Source: JBCCFW01 sp039029535 (lineage in GTDB: Bacteria; Acidobacteriota; JBCCFW01). From it: DNA of 56,797 bases. A model generated the notes under the pieces. It saw nothing but the letters and a program-made list of their open reading frames with translations. It was not told the origin of the DNA and did not search any database. Each line of letters opens with the position of its first letter. The first letter of the stretch is position 1. The translations under genes and the position numbers were made by a program. Location of the stretch: the NCBI GenBank assembly GCA_039029535.1, contig JBCCFW010000028.1:1-56797 (forward strand). The letters run 5' to 3'. Positions 16,877 through 25,230 of the stretch are shown piece after piece.

Positions 16877-18940
16877 GTGAACCTGGCGCCGCTGATCCAC
16901 ACCTGGGGAGTTCACCCCGAGGACTGGCCGACGCTCCAGGAGATGATGCGCGACGAGGGGATCCCGTCCTCGCCGGAGCTGCACGTTCGTCTCCTCCACT
17001 ACCTCGACATCATCCCCTGCGACAACGCGGAGTTCTGGGAGCACTACCGGACCATCTACCCCTCCGAGCCCGAGGGCGGGAATCCGAACTTCCAGTACGG
17101 CTGGTACAACGTCTGGAAGCACGTCTACGACGAGTCCCACGGCAGCGCGGCCAAGGCCGCGATGCAAGACATCATCGACCTGTACTTCGACCAAGACACC
17201 ACGGGCCCGACACCGGATCCGATGACCTGGGCTTCAGTCCCGACTCCCGTCAGCGACAGCGCGATCACCATGCTGGCGTCAGTGGCCACCGACGACCTCA
17301 ACGGCGTCGAGTACTACTTCACCTGCACCGAGGGCGACGGCCACGACAGCGGCTGGCAGTCGAGCCGCTCCTACACCGACACGGGCCTCCTGACCGGCAC
17401 GACCTACACCTACACGGTCACCGCCCGAGACACGAGCAACAACCGCAACCCCACGGTGCCGTCGATCGCCGAGTCCGCGACGACCCTGGCCGACACGGGC
17501 CCGCCGACACCGAACCCCGCGACCTTCGCGACGCCTCCGTCAGCTTCCAGCGACACGGAGATCGTCATGACGGCCACGACGGGCGCCGACGGCTCGACTC
17601 CGGTCGAGTACTACTTCGCTGAAGTCAGCGGCAACCCCGGCGGGACGGACAGCGGCTGGATCACCAGCCCCTTCTACAGCGACGCAGGGCTGAACCCCGA
17701 CACCGAGTACACCTACACGGTGCAGATGCGAGACGCGCTGCTCAACACGGGGACCGCCTCCGAGCCCGTCAGCACGGTGACGCCCCTTCCGGGTCTCGTC
17801 AGCGTCTGGGTGCCGAACGGCGACTTCGAAACGCTGTACCAGCCGGGCTCCGACACGATCACGGCGACGCTGGACGGCTGGACGCAGGGCGTGGGACCGG
17901 GCTGCCCCATCGACGGCGGTCAGTACGACTTCTCCGACGGGACGAGCGGCGACGTCGCCGACATCCCCGGCTGGGTCGGCCACGACCGAGCCGGTTGGCT
18001 CGCCGAGGGCGGCACGTATGGACGAGACGAGACGACCGGCAACCTTCAGGGCTCAGTGTCCATCGGCGGCAATCGCACCCCGGGCGGTCAGAACTGCTAC
18101 CTCGCCAACGGCGCGACTTGGGGAAACCCTGCCGGAGGCTTGATCACCTCGAGCGACTCTCTCGGCATCCTCGAGAGCAACGCCAGCTATGCCCTGTCCA
18201 TGTACGCCCAGGGCTCGGCGAATCCCGTCGTGTTCGAGCTCCTGGCCGGCGGAGTGACGGTCACGCCCACCTCGTCCGTCGATCCGAGCCTGACCGGCGA
18301 CCATCAGCAGTTCCTCAGGATCTACCACGCACGAGATCTCGTGGGTCTCGTCGGGCAGGAGCTCACGGTGGTGCTGGGTCTCGGTCGTGATGCCGACGGT
18401 CCACAGAGCCGGTTCGACGACGTCACGCTCGAGTACTACCTCTTCGACGTCAGCGACAACGACCGGGACGGTGACGGCCGCGCCGACGTGGCCGACAACT
18501 GCCCCGACGATCCCAACCCGGATCAGGACGACGCCGACGCCGACGGCCACGGTGCTGCCTGCGATTGCGACGACACCAACCCGGGCGCCCACGAGCCGGG
18601 CAGCGACGAGGTCAACGACGGTCTCGACAACAACTGCCCCGGCGAGAGTGGTCACGGACAGTCCGACGAAATCTTGCTCTGCGGGTTCTTCACGGGCGAC
18701 AAGGAGGAGCTCTCGTGGATCGTGCAGGGCCTGGCGACGAGCTACCAGGTCGCCCGCTCAACCACGCCGGATTTCACGACCGAGCTCGAGTGCCATCAGG
18801 TCTCGGTCGCCACGTTCCGCGACCCGAGCCGGCCCGAAGCGAACACCTGCTTCCACTACCTGGTTCGCGCCCGCGCACCCCACGCCGGGAGCTGGGGCCT
18901 GAGCTCCACCGCGACGGAGCGGACGGTCGACTGTCCCTGA
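16877..18940 (+). CDS. M60/enhancin-like metalloprotease, C-terminal part with FN3, TSP3 and Cys-Pro domain
   Basis: In-frame continuation of the M60-like gene; the frame is open from 16790, and GTG 16877 is merely the first plausible start. It encodes the end of the peptidase domain, two FN3-like repeats (each with a TYTYTV or EYTYTV strand, residues ~115-305), and a galactose-binding/jelly-roll-like domain beginning VWVPNGDFE and ending FDDVTLEYY. Next come one or two TSP3 repeats and a MopE-type motif (CDCDDTNPGAHEPG, LDNNCPG), then the terminal FN3-like domain with LECHQVS and FHYLVRARA, ending in VDCP. Without the upstream half this piece has neither the HExxH site nor a signal peptide, so it is likely inactive if translated separately. 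Confidence 0.7.
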   Translation: MNLAPLIHTWGVHPEDWPTLQEMMRDEGIPSSPELHVRLLHYLDIIPCDNAEFWEHYRTIYPSEPEGGNPNFQYGWYNVWKHVYDESHGSAAKAAMQDIIDLYFDQDTTGPTPDPMTWASVPTPVSDSAITMLASVATDDLNGVEYYFTCTEGDGHDSGWQSSRSYTDTGLLTGTTYTYTVTARDTSNNRNPTVPSIAESATTLADTGPPTPNPATFATPPSASSDTEIVMTATTGADGSTPVEYYFAEVSGNPGGTDSGWITSPFYSDAGLNPDTEYTYTVQMRDALLNTGTASEPVSTVTPLPGLVSVWVPNGDFETLYQPGSDTITATLDGWTQGVGPGCPIDGGQYDFSDGTSGDVADIPGWVGHDRAGWLAEGGTYGRDETTGNLQGSVSIGGNRTPGGQNCYLANGATWGNPAGGLITSSDSLGILESNASYALSMYAQGSANPVVFELLAGGVTVTPTSSVDPSLTGDHQQFLRIYHARDLVGLVGQELTVVLGLGRDADGPQSRFDDVTLEYYLFDVSDNDRDGDGRADVADNCPDDPNPDQDDADADGHGAACDCDDTNPGAHEPGSDEVNDGLDNNCPGESGHGQSDEILLCGFFTGDKEELSWIVQGLATSYQVARSTTPDFTTELECHQVSVATFRDPSRPEANTCFHYLVRARAPHAGSWGLSSTATERTVDCP

Positions 18941-18963
18941 CGAGTGCGGGCGCTGGTCACCCG

Positions 18964-20289
18964 TCAGCGTCCGACGAGCTCGCCCCGGTAGAGCCAGACA
19001 TGGCTCGCCTCGTCCTGCAGGAAGGTGCTGTTGACGACGGCGATCCTGCCCGTCGCGTCGACGGCCAGCTTCTTCATCAATGCACCCTGCCGACTCCCGT
19101 TCTCTCCGAGCTCCGGCTCGGCGCTGCCCGGGATGACCGAGGGTGCCGCGAAGGTCCGGCCACCGTCTCTCGAGACCGTGAAGCCGAGTCCCCGTGGGCG
19201 GAACGATCCGGTCACGTGGAGCTCCCAGACCAGGAAGACCGCTCCCTGGCCGTCGAGGCTCAGCGCCGGGAAGCTCCCTCCCTCGATCTCTCTCGGTAGC
19301 GAACTCGACATCTCCCGCGGCTGCTCGAAGCTGCGTGCGCCATCGGTCGACCGCGTGTAGCGGATGCGATGCCGGTCGAGAAGGCTGCCGGAGCCCTCCA
19401 CGTAGGCGAGGTGAACGGTGCCCTCGGGATCCACGGAAATCTTCGCTCCGTCGGGATGCCCGTCGCTCTCGACGGGAGTCCACGGTGCGTCGAACGAGAG
19501 CCCGGCATCGGTCGACCTGGTCAGGTGGATGTCGGCAACCTCGTCCTCCCTGACGGTCCACGCGAGGAAGAGATCGCCATCGGAGCCAACCGCGAGGGAC
19601 GGGCCCCGCGCGGGAGCCTCATCACCGCCGGCGACGTGGAGCGGTTCCGAGAAGCTCTGCCCCCCATCCGTGGAGCGGCTGAGCCACAGGCGTCCCTCGT
19701 ACTCGGTCCAGGCGGCCAGGAGCGTGCCCGCCGGTCCGATGGCGAGGTCCAGGCTCCCGTTGTGCCAGTACTTCCGGGTGAGCCGCCCCTTGCCATCACC
19801 AGCGAGGCTGTTCGAGAGATTGATCGGCTCGTCGAAGCTCTTCCCCGCATCGGTTGAACGCGCGAAGAAGATGTCGCCACCGTGCGTGCCTCCGGAGAAG
19901 ACGATCTCCTGCCAGAGGACGTAGACGGCGTCCGGGTCGTCCGACGGAGTCACCATCTTGGGAAGCCAGGAGAAGACCGCAGGGCTCCGGGAGACATTGA
20001 CCGGCGTCTCGAAGCGCCTGACTCCCTCCGGGTCGAAGGCCTGGAAGACCACGTCCTTCCCGACCTGATCGACCCAGGCAACGGCCACCGCTCCCTCGCC
20101 GTCCACGGTCACGGTGGGGTCGTCGACGTAGTGGAACTCCGACTGATTCCCACGCCAGGGCCCCTGATGCGCGCCGCCGGCGGCGACATCGATCCGATTG
20201 ACCCAGTCGACTCCCGAGGGCTCCACCGGCTCCGAGACGCAGGCGAGCAGTGAGGCGGTCAGTAGCAAGGCGGAAGCGACGAGTTTCAT
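18964..20289 (-). CDS. Sialidase-like Asp-box repeat lipoprotein
   Basis: A 441-residue lipoprotein: MKLVASALLLTASLLAC has a lipobox with Cys-17 when started at ATG 20289; an ATG 20310 start adds seven residues. Five Asp-box motifs with regular spacing (FARSTDAGKSF, SRSTDGGQSF, TRSTDAGLSF, TRSTDGARSF, TVSRDGGRTF) indicate a six-bladed propeller as in sialidases and BNR-repeat proteins. I cannot identify the arginine triad or Tyr/Glu pair with certainty, so sialidase activity is unproven; many BNR lipoproteins only bind. It is convergent with the M60-like gene, leaving 23 bases between stops. Confidence 0.8.
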   Translation of the reverse strand: MKLVASALLLTASLLACVSEPVEPSGVDWVNRIDVAAGGAHQGPWRGNQSEFHYVDDPTVTVDGEGAVAVAWVDQVGKDVVFQAFDPEGVRRFETPVNVSRSPAVFSWLPKMVTPSDDPDAVYVLWQEIVFSGGTHGGDIFFARSTDAGKSFDEPINLSNSLAGDGKGRLTRKYWHNGSLDLAIGPAGTLLAAWTEYEGRLWLSRSTDGGQSFSEPLHVAGGDEAPARGPSLAVGSDGDLFLAWTVREDEVADIHLTRSTDAGLSFDAPWTPVESDGHPDGAKISVDPEGTVHLAYVEGSGSLLDRHRIRYTRSTDGARSFEQPREMSSSLPREIEGGSFPALSLDGQGAVFLVWELHVTGSFRPRGLGFTVSRDGGRTFAAPSVIPGSAEPELGENGSRQGALMKKLAVDATGRIAVVNSTFLQDEASHVWLYRGELVGR

Positions 20290-20372
20290 GACCAGGGAGT
20301 GTAGGTCCATCGGCAGCTCGCGGTGGCAGGTGCCGAAGCGTTCGGTCCCGAGCTGTCCGACGCACGGGCCGC

Positions 20373-20492
20373 CCCGTCGCTCGGTCGACCGCGCTAGACT
20401 TCATGACCGACTTCGAGTGCCATCAGGTCTCGGCGGCCGCACTCCTCGATCCCGACCAGGCCGAACCGGGCCTGCTTGTCGATTGTCCGTGA
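20373..20492 (+). pseudogene. Decayed copy of the Cys-Pro terminal domain
   Basis: An in-frame stretch reads VARSTALDFMTDFECHQVS and, further on, LLDPDQAEP and LLVDCP, then TGA. It matches the end of the M60-like protein (VARSTTPDFTTELECHQVS, FRDPSRPEA, RTVDCP) with about 25 middle residues missing. At the DNA level 34 of 40 bases agree with 18771-18810. No start codon or upstream domain remains, so this is the end of a lost paralogue. From 20493 to 20794 I see no gene. Confidence 0.75.
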
Positions 20493-20794
20493 CGGAGGCT
20501 TCGGAGCCAGCGTCATGGGCCCGCGTGGCTCGAGCGCCAGAGAGTGGCGAGCCCTGGCAAGGAAGAGGAGGAAGTCGATGCTGGTCCATCGAGCGACGAC
20601 GAACGACACCGCACGAGGCCGCAAGTCCCGGCGCCCCGAGGAGTTGCGGCGGCGCGGGGGGGAGCCTCATTCCCCGGATTCCACCGGACGGCTCTCCTGC
20701 TTCGTTCGCGCTCCTCACCGATGACACCGCACCGCCGTCGTCACGGCACCTCGGCCCTCCCCACGCGGCGGTCGCAACGCGACCGCGCCGACTC

Positions 20795-21532
20795 GTGACG
20801 CGGACTCCTCGCTCACGCTGGCGTGAGCTCCGTGGCACGTTGGCTCTCGCCCTGGTGGCGGTCGCCCTCCCGGCCCTCGGCGTGCTGGGTCTCCTCGATC
20901 CAGCACGACGCGCCGCCGAGGCCGTGCGTGGTGACGGGCTCGCTTGGTTGCCAGTCTTCGTGGTCGTCGCCGTCGTGGCGTGTGGCACGGCCGTGTTGCC
21001 GACGCATGCCGTCAGCCTCGCGGCCGGCTTCCTGTTCGGCACCGTCCTCGGCACCGGCACGGCGCTCACGTCCGTCGTCGGTGGTGCAGCGCTCGGCTAC
21101 GCGCTGGCACGCCTCATGGCCGGTGGCCGACTTCGGAGCACGATCGACTCCACCAAGGCAGGACGCGCCTTGGCGAGCGCGATGGTCGATGCACGGGGCG
21201 GTCAGGCCGTTCTGGCGGTCACCCTCGCCCGGCTGCCGCCGCAGGTGCCCTTCGCACTGGGCAACGTCGTCGCCGCAGCCTCCGGAGTGCGGCTGACGGC
21301 GCTGCTCGCGGGGACCGCGCTCGGCATGCTCCCCCGCGTCGCGGCCGTCGCCTGGCTGGGCGGTACGCTCGCCGAGCTCGAGGCTGGATCCGACCCGGTC
21401 GTGGTGGTGGTGGGCATCGCGTGCGCGACCGTGGGCTTGCTCTGCCTCGGTGCGTGGTCGTGGCGCATCCTGCGCAAGACCGCAAGTTCGGAGAGCACGG
21501 TCGATCCAGACGAACGCGGAGACACGACCTGA
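20795..21532 (+). CDS. TVP38/TMEM64 (DedA-like) membrane protein
   Basis: A 245-residue inner-membrane protein of the TVP38/TMEM64 family, which belongs to the DedA/VTT superfamily of putative lipid scramblases or transporters. The core shows LPTHAVSLAAGFLFGTVLGTG, a glycine-rich re-entrant segment, and the later LARLPPQVPFALGNVVAA, matching the family's conserved Arg-Leu-x-Pro-x-x-Pro region. About five hydrophobic segments are visible (residues 16-36, 48-70, 73-98, 135-170, 200-222). GTG 20795 is the most plausible start; no strong ribosome site is present. Convergent with the LysR gene, stops 10 bases apart. Confidence 0.85.
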   Translation: MTRTPRSRWRELRGTLALALVAVALPALGVLGLLDPARRAAEAVRGDGLAWLPVFVVVAVVACGTAVLPTHAVSLAAGFLFGTVLGTGTALTSVVGGAALGYALARLMAGGRLRSTIDSTKAGRALASAMVDARGGQAVLAVTLARLPPQVPFALGNVVAAASGVRLTALLAGTALGMLPRVAAVAWLGGTLAELEAGSDPVVVVVGIACATVGLLCLGAWSWRILRKTASSESTVDPDERGDTT

Positions 21533-21541
21533 GGCGAGGGC

Positions 21542-22474
21542 CTACTTGGTCACGGGCAGGAGCGTCGCCTGGACGGCGGGCGCCAGCTCTTCGTCCAGAA
21601 AGGACAGGAAGGCGCTCAGCCTCTTGGGGCGCACTCGACTCGGAGGGTAGAGCACCCCGATCACGCCGCTGGCCCCCACCGTCACCTTCGGCAGGACCCG
21701 TACGAGCTGGCCCGACTGCAGCGCGTCGTGAGCTCCCCAGGCGGAGAGCTTGGCGATCCCCATCCCCTCCAGCGCGGCCGTCACCAGGACTTCTCCCAGG
21801 TCGGTCCTGAGGTTGCCTTGGACCTCGACGGTCTGAACCCTGCCGGCGACCCGGAAGCGCCAGCGCCGATCGTCACCCAGGTAGAAACACTGATGGTGGC
21901 GCAGGTCGGCTGGCTTGCGGGGGGTGCCGTGACGCTCGAGATAGGACGGGGCGGCGTAGAGCCAGCGTTGCTCCTCCGCCAGTCGGTGAAGGGACAGCGA
22001 CGAGTCCTCGAGCTCTCCGAGACGGATCGCGACGTCGATCTCCTCGTGAAGCAGGTCCACTCGCCGGTCGCTGAAGCTGAGATCCAGCTCGACACGGGGG
22101 TGCTTCTCCCGGAAGACGGGGAGGCGAGGCACGAGGAAGCGTGCACCGAAGGTCGCCGAGCACGTGACGCGCAGGCGTCCCATGGCCGTGGACTCCGACT
22201 CGCGGATCTCACGAGCGGCGTCCTCGAGCTCTCCCAGGGAGCTCTCGACCCGCGCCAGGAACTGCGCACCAGCATCGGTCACTCGAACCTGGCGTGTCGT
22301 CCGCTGAAACAACGTGGCGCCCAGGTCACGCTCGATCCGAGCGATCGACCGGGTGACCGAGCTGCGCGACAGGTGGAGTAACCGGGCTGCCGCGATGAAG
22401 CTGCCGTGCTGGCGGATCGCGATCGCGACCTCCAGGTCCCTGAGCGTCCAGGAGTCCAACGGCGGTTCGGGCAT
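21542..22474 (-). CDS. LysR-family transcriptional regulator
   Basis: A 310-residue LysR regulator. The N-terminal winged HTH is at 8-67 (GSFIAAARLLHLSRSSVTRSI, LFQRTTRQVRVTDAG) and the effector domain at ~95-300 (GRLRVTCSATFGARFLVPRL). It is transcribed divergently from DUF1330 and a flavin monooxygenase, with 113 bases between starts, so by the usual LysR rule it probably controls these two and itself. The effector is unknown. Confidence 0.93.
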   Translation of the reverse strand: MPEPPLDSWTLRDLEVAIAIRQHGSFIAAARLLHLSRSSVTRSIARIERDLGATLFQRTTRQVRVTDAGAQFLARVESSLGELEDAAREIRESESTAMGRLRVTCSATFGARFLVPRLPVFREKHPRVELDLSFSDRRVDLLHEEIDVAIRLGELEDSSLSLHRLAEEQRWLYAAPSYLERHGTPRKPADLRHHQCFYLGDDRRWRFRVAGRVQTVEVQGNLRTDLGEVLVTAALEGMGIAKLSAWGAHDALQSGQLVRVLPKVTVGASGVIGVLYPPSRVRPKRLSAFLSFLDEELAPAVQATLLPVTK

Positions 22475-22587
22475 CGTGCCTCTAGATGAAACAGTAAGTG
22501 TCAGATTCGGCTCATTGTGCCTTCATTCGGACCATCCTATCTTGACTGCACGAAAGGCAAGAGAACGCTGCCTTCAGGAGAAACACG
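22475..22587. promoter_or_regulatory. Divergent LysR-type control region
   Basis: The region between the LysR and DUF1330 starts contains two direct copies of ATTCGG whose starts are about 22 bases apart (two helical turns), a TATCTT hexamer nearer the DUF1330 side, and AGGAG 8 bases before the DUF1330 ATG. This is a plausible promoter/operator region; I do not see a perfect dyad. Confidence 0.35.
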
Positions 22588-22890
22588 ATGACCTACTACT
22601 CGGTCCTGGCCGTCACCCCCACCAGCGATGAGTGGATCCCCGACTACATCGAGCCTGCGAACACGCTCGTCGCCAAGCACGGCGGCAGGTACCTCGCCCG
22701 GACGGCCAGCCACGAACGACTCGAAGGTGAAGGCGAGAACGCCGCGCTGCGGATCCTCCTCGAGTGGCCGTCGAAGGAGGCCGCCTTGGCCTTCATGAAC
22801 GACCCGGAGTACGTGCCCCACCTGAAGGCCCGCACCGCAGGCTCGAACAGCCACCACTTCCTCATCGAAGGAAAGGACGACCTCGCTTGA
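22588..22890 (+). CDS. DUF1330-like small protein
   Basis: A 100-residue protein with the dimeric alpha/beta-barrel layout of DUF1330 or related ferredoxin-like proteins: MTYYSVLAVTP strand, VAKHGGRYLART, then LLEWPSKEAALAFMNDPEYV, where DUF1330 typically has FPSxExAxAxYxSPEY. Function unknown in the family; likely an enzyme helper or small-molecule binder. AGGAG stands 8 bases before ATG. Its TGA overlaps the TTG start of the luciferase-like gene, so the two are coupled. Confidence 0.8.
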   Translation: MTYYSVLAVTPTSDEWIPDYIEPANTLVAKHGGRYLARTASHERLEGEGENAALRILLEWPSKEAALAFMNDPEYVPHLKARTAGSNSHHFLIEGKDDLA

Positions 22891-23870
22891 GCTCGTCACC
22901 GCACGCTCACCAGCAACGCGATGTCTCCGAGTTCGCAAGTCTCAATCGGGGATACGACGCGGTCTTTCGCTCGAGTCGTCTGAGCGTCGGGCTCGTGGCT
23001 CCCCTGGAAGCCCACGCGGGCCCGGTGCCGACGATGACTCGCCACCTGGAGCGGGTCGAGCTGGCGGATGAGCTCGGGTTCCCCGCCATCTGGCTCCGCG
23101 ACGTTCCGTTCGACGTGCCGAGCTTCGGCGACGCGGGTCAGGTTCACGATCCCTTCGTCTACCTCGGCTTGCTGGCCGCCCGGACGGAGCAGATCACGCT
23201 CGGCGTCGCCAGCATCGTCCTCCCCCTTCGGCACCCTGCCCACGTCGCCAAGGCCGCGGCCAGCGTGGACGCCCTCTCCGGCGGTCGCCTGATCCTCGGC
23301 GTGGCCTCAGGTGATCGACCCGAAGAGTATCCGGCGTTCGCCCTGCCGTTTGCGGATCGGGGAGCTCGGTTTCGGGATGCCTTCGACTACATCCGACGAG
23401 TCAGCGCGGACCGGCCGGCCTTCGAGAGCTCCTTCGGCCGTGTCGGAGGAGGCATGGACCTGCTCCCCAAGCCGACGGCCGGAGGGCTGCCGCTCCTCGT
23501 CACCGGCGGGAGCCAGCAAGACGATGACTGGCTCGCCCGACACGGCGACGGCTGGATGATCTATCCGCGCGGCGCAGCGGCACAGGCGAGGATCGTGCAG
23601 GGCTGGCGTGACCGCGTCGAGGCGCTGGGCGGTCCTCCCAAGCCCGTCATGGAGCCGCTCTACATCGACCTGGTGGACGATGATCACGCGATGCCGAGAC
23701 CGATCCACCTCGGGCTCCGGCTCGGCATGAGCGAGTTGAGGGAGTACCTGAGGTCTCGGGAGCGGCTCGGCGTGAACCACGTGGCGCTGAACCTGCGCTT
23801 CAACCAGGCGGGCATCGAGACGACGCTCCGCCGCCTGGCCGACGAGCTCCTGCCCTGCTTCTCCGCCTGA
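22887..23870 (+). CDS. Luciferase-like (LLM class) flavin-dependent monooxygenase
   Basis: A 327-residue TIM-barrel flavoprotein of the bacterial luciferase superfamily. Key stretches are LSVGLVAPLEAH (first strand), AIWLRDVPF, RTEQITLGVASIVLPLRHPA (typical of the fold) and GRLILGVASGDRPEEY. The family uses FMNH2 or F420 to oxidise organic substrates; the substrate here is unknown. TTG 22887 is chosen because it overlaps the preceding TGA by three bases and GGAAAGGA lies upstream. It forms a two-gene operon with DUF1330, under the divergent LysR. Confidence 0.85.
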   Translation: MSSSPHAHQQRDVSEFASLNRGYDAVFRSSRLSVGLVAPLEAHAGPVPTMTRHLERVELADELGFPAIWLRDVPFDVPSFGDAGQVHDPFVYLGLLAARTEQITLGVASIVLPLRHPAHVAKAAASVDALSGGRLILGVASGDRPEEYPAFALPFADRGARFRDAFDYIRRVSADRPAFESSFGRVGGGMDLLPKPTAGGLPLLVTGGSQQDDDWLARHGDGWMIYPRGAAAQARIVQGWRDRVEALGGPPKPVMEPLYIDLVDDDHAMPRPIHLGLRLGMSELREYLRSRERLGVNHVALNLRFNQAGIETTLRRLADELLPCFSA

Positions 23871-23881
23871 GGCAGTCAAAA

Positions 23882-25156
23882 CTAGAACTGTTCCTGAACC
23901 TCGAAGTGATCTTCCTCGAGCCGCCAGGCTCCATCGTCCTGCCGGACCCAGAGCTCCTTCGTGATGATGCCGCGGCCGACGTTCATGCTCCAGCTCGCGG
24001 AGAGAAGCACCTCGGTCGGTGAGCTCGCGGTGAGCTGCACGTCGGCGTAGCGCAAGTCGGTGGCGCCGGTCTCCGACGTGAACTGACGCCAGAAGCTCTC
24101 GATCGCCTCCCGTCCTTCGAAGGAGCCGACGGGCTTCGCGTGCATCCGAGCGCCCTCCGCGTAGCCTCGAGCACAAGCGGCCACGTCACCTGAGTTGAAG
24201 CTCGCGATCCACTCCCGACTGGTGGCCACGACCTCGGCCCGAGCCATGCTCTCGAGCAGGTAGCCCAACAGCTCGTCTTCGCCGTCGGAGAGCCGCTCGA
24301 TCATGTCGAGGTGGTCGCGATCCCTCGAGACGTGCAGGTGACACTCCTGTCCCGCCCTCAGCAGCTTCTCCTGGTACTCCTTGGTCTGACGGAAGAACTC
24401 CGGCGTGTCGTGCTCGGGAAGGACCAGGTGCAGGGGACACCGCTCGTCTCCTGGAACCGACATGAGGAGAGGGCTGACACGCTCAGCAGCCTCCATCGAC
24501 ATCCCGATCTCGTCGTTGACGTAGGTGTCGACGAGCGGGCGGAGATCGAAGAGCCCGGCCAGGGAAGTGACGCTCTTCAGCTTGCCCTGCGCCTCTTCGG
24601 AGACCCCGAGCTCACTCCAGTCGGTGCGGTGCAGGAGAGTCACGAGATGGCCACCCGCGGAGTGCCCCAGCAGGTGAACTGCGGGCGCCCCGCTCTCGTG
24701 AGCCCGAACCAGGATGGCCGCCACCGCGTGCTGCACCTGCGCCACGAGGGACTCCATCGGAGCCTCGCTCTTCCAGTCCGGGGCCATGCGGTAACCCGGC
24801 AGGACCACGGAGTAGCCCTGTTCGTTGAAGGGCTTGGCGATGTAGCCGAAGGCTTCCTTGGAGAACCACTGCCACCAGCCGCCGTGGACGTAGACGACGA
24901 CGGGAGCGTTCTCGGGGAGGCTCGCCGGGTGGTAGAGGTCCATCTCCCCCGCCAGCTCGCCCTCGCCAAAGCTCAGGCACGAGAGACCGTCGCCGATCTC
25001 CTGTCGGTAGGCATCGCTGTGACCGGTCGTGAATTGGACGTGGGCTGGCAGGAGCTCGTCGCTGGGGAGGCGGCGGGTCCAGAGCGTCGGGTTGTACTGC
25101 TCATCGGCCTGTTCGCGGGTGAAGGGCATCAGGGTGGCTTGCGAAGTCGTGTTCAT
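23882..25156 (-). CDS. Alpha/beta hydrolase fused to a SnoaL/DUF4440-like domain
   Basis: A 424-residue fusion. Residues ~60-295 form an alpha/beta hydrolase of the kynurenine-formamidase/BD-FAE type: oxyanion motif HGGWW at 91-95, nucleophile Ser-166 in GHSAGG, acid Asp in EHDTPEF and base His in RDHLDMI. Residues ~305-424 form a SnoaL/NTF2-like domain (REWIASFNSGDVAACARGY, then LWVRQDDGAWRLEEDHFE), with the family's usual ending. Start ATG 25156 removes 15 unlikely N-terminal residues. Substrate unknown; an ester or formamide is possible. It is divergent from a GlxA-type regulator that probably controls it. Confidence 0.88.
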   Translation of the reverse strand: MNTTSQATLMPFTREQADEQYNPTLWTRRLPSDELLPAHVQFTTGHSDAYRQEIGDGLSCLSFGEGELAGEMDLYHPASLPENAPVVVYVHGGWWQWFSKEAFGYIAKPFNEQGYSVVLPGYRMAPDWKSEAPMESLVAQVQHAVAAILVRAHESGAPAVHLLGHSAGGHLVTLLHRTDWSELGVSEEAQGKLKSVTSLAGLFDLRPLVDTYVNDEIGMSMEAAERVSPLLMSVPGDERCPLHLVLPEHDTPEFFRQTKEYQEKLLRAGQECHLHVSRDRDHLDMIERLSDGEDELLGYLLESMARAEVVATSREWIASFNSGDVAACARGYAEGARMHAKPVGSFEGREAIESFWRQFTSETGATDLRYADVQLTASSPTEVLLSASWSMNVGRGIITKELWVRQDDGAWRLEEDHFEVQEQF

Positions 25157-25203
25157 GACCGAAATCGTAGCCCCGGAGCTCCACCCCGAATAGATGGCCA
25201 ACA

Positions 25204-25228
25204 GGCCAACGATAGGACTATCCTGGCC
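25204..25228. promoter_or_regulatory. 25-base imperfect dyad before GlxA-type gene
   Basis: GGCCA, GATAG, CTATC and TGGCC form nested inverted repeats just before the GTG of the regulator (GGCCA-2-GATAG-2-CTATC-1-TGGCC). TATCCT at 25219-25224 ends 6 bases before that start, so the dyad would cover a leaderless promoter and allow autoregulation plus control of the divergent hydrolase. Confidence 0.45.
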
Positions 25229-25230
25229 AC

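Noticed and set aside
15242..17194. 650-codon reverse ORF
   Set aside because: Antisense of the M60-like gene; the product is Val/Gly/Asp-rich with no motif.
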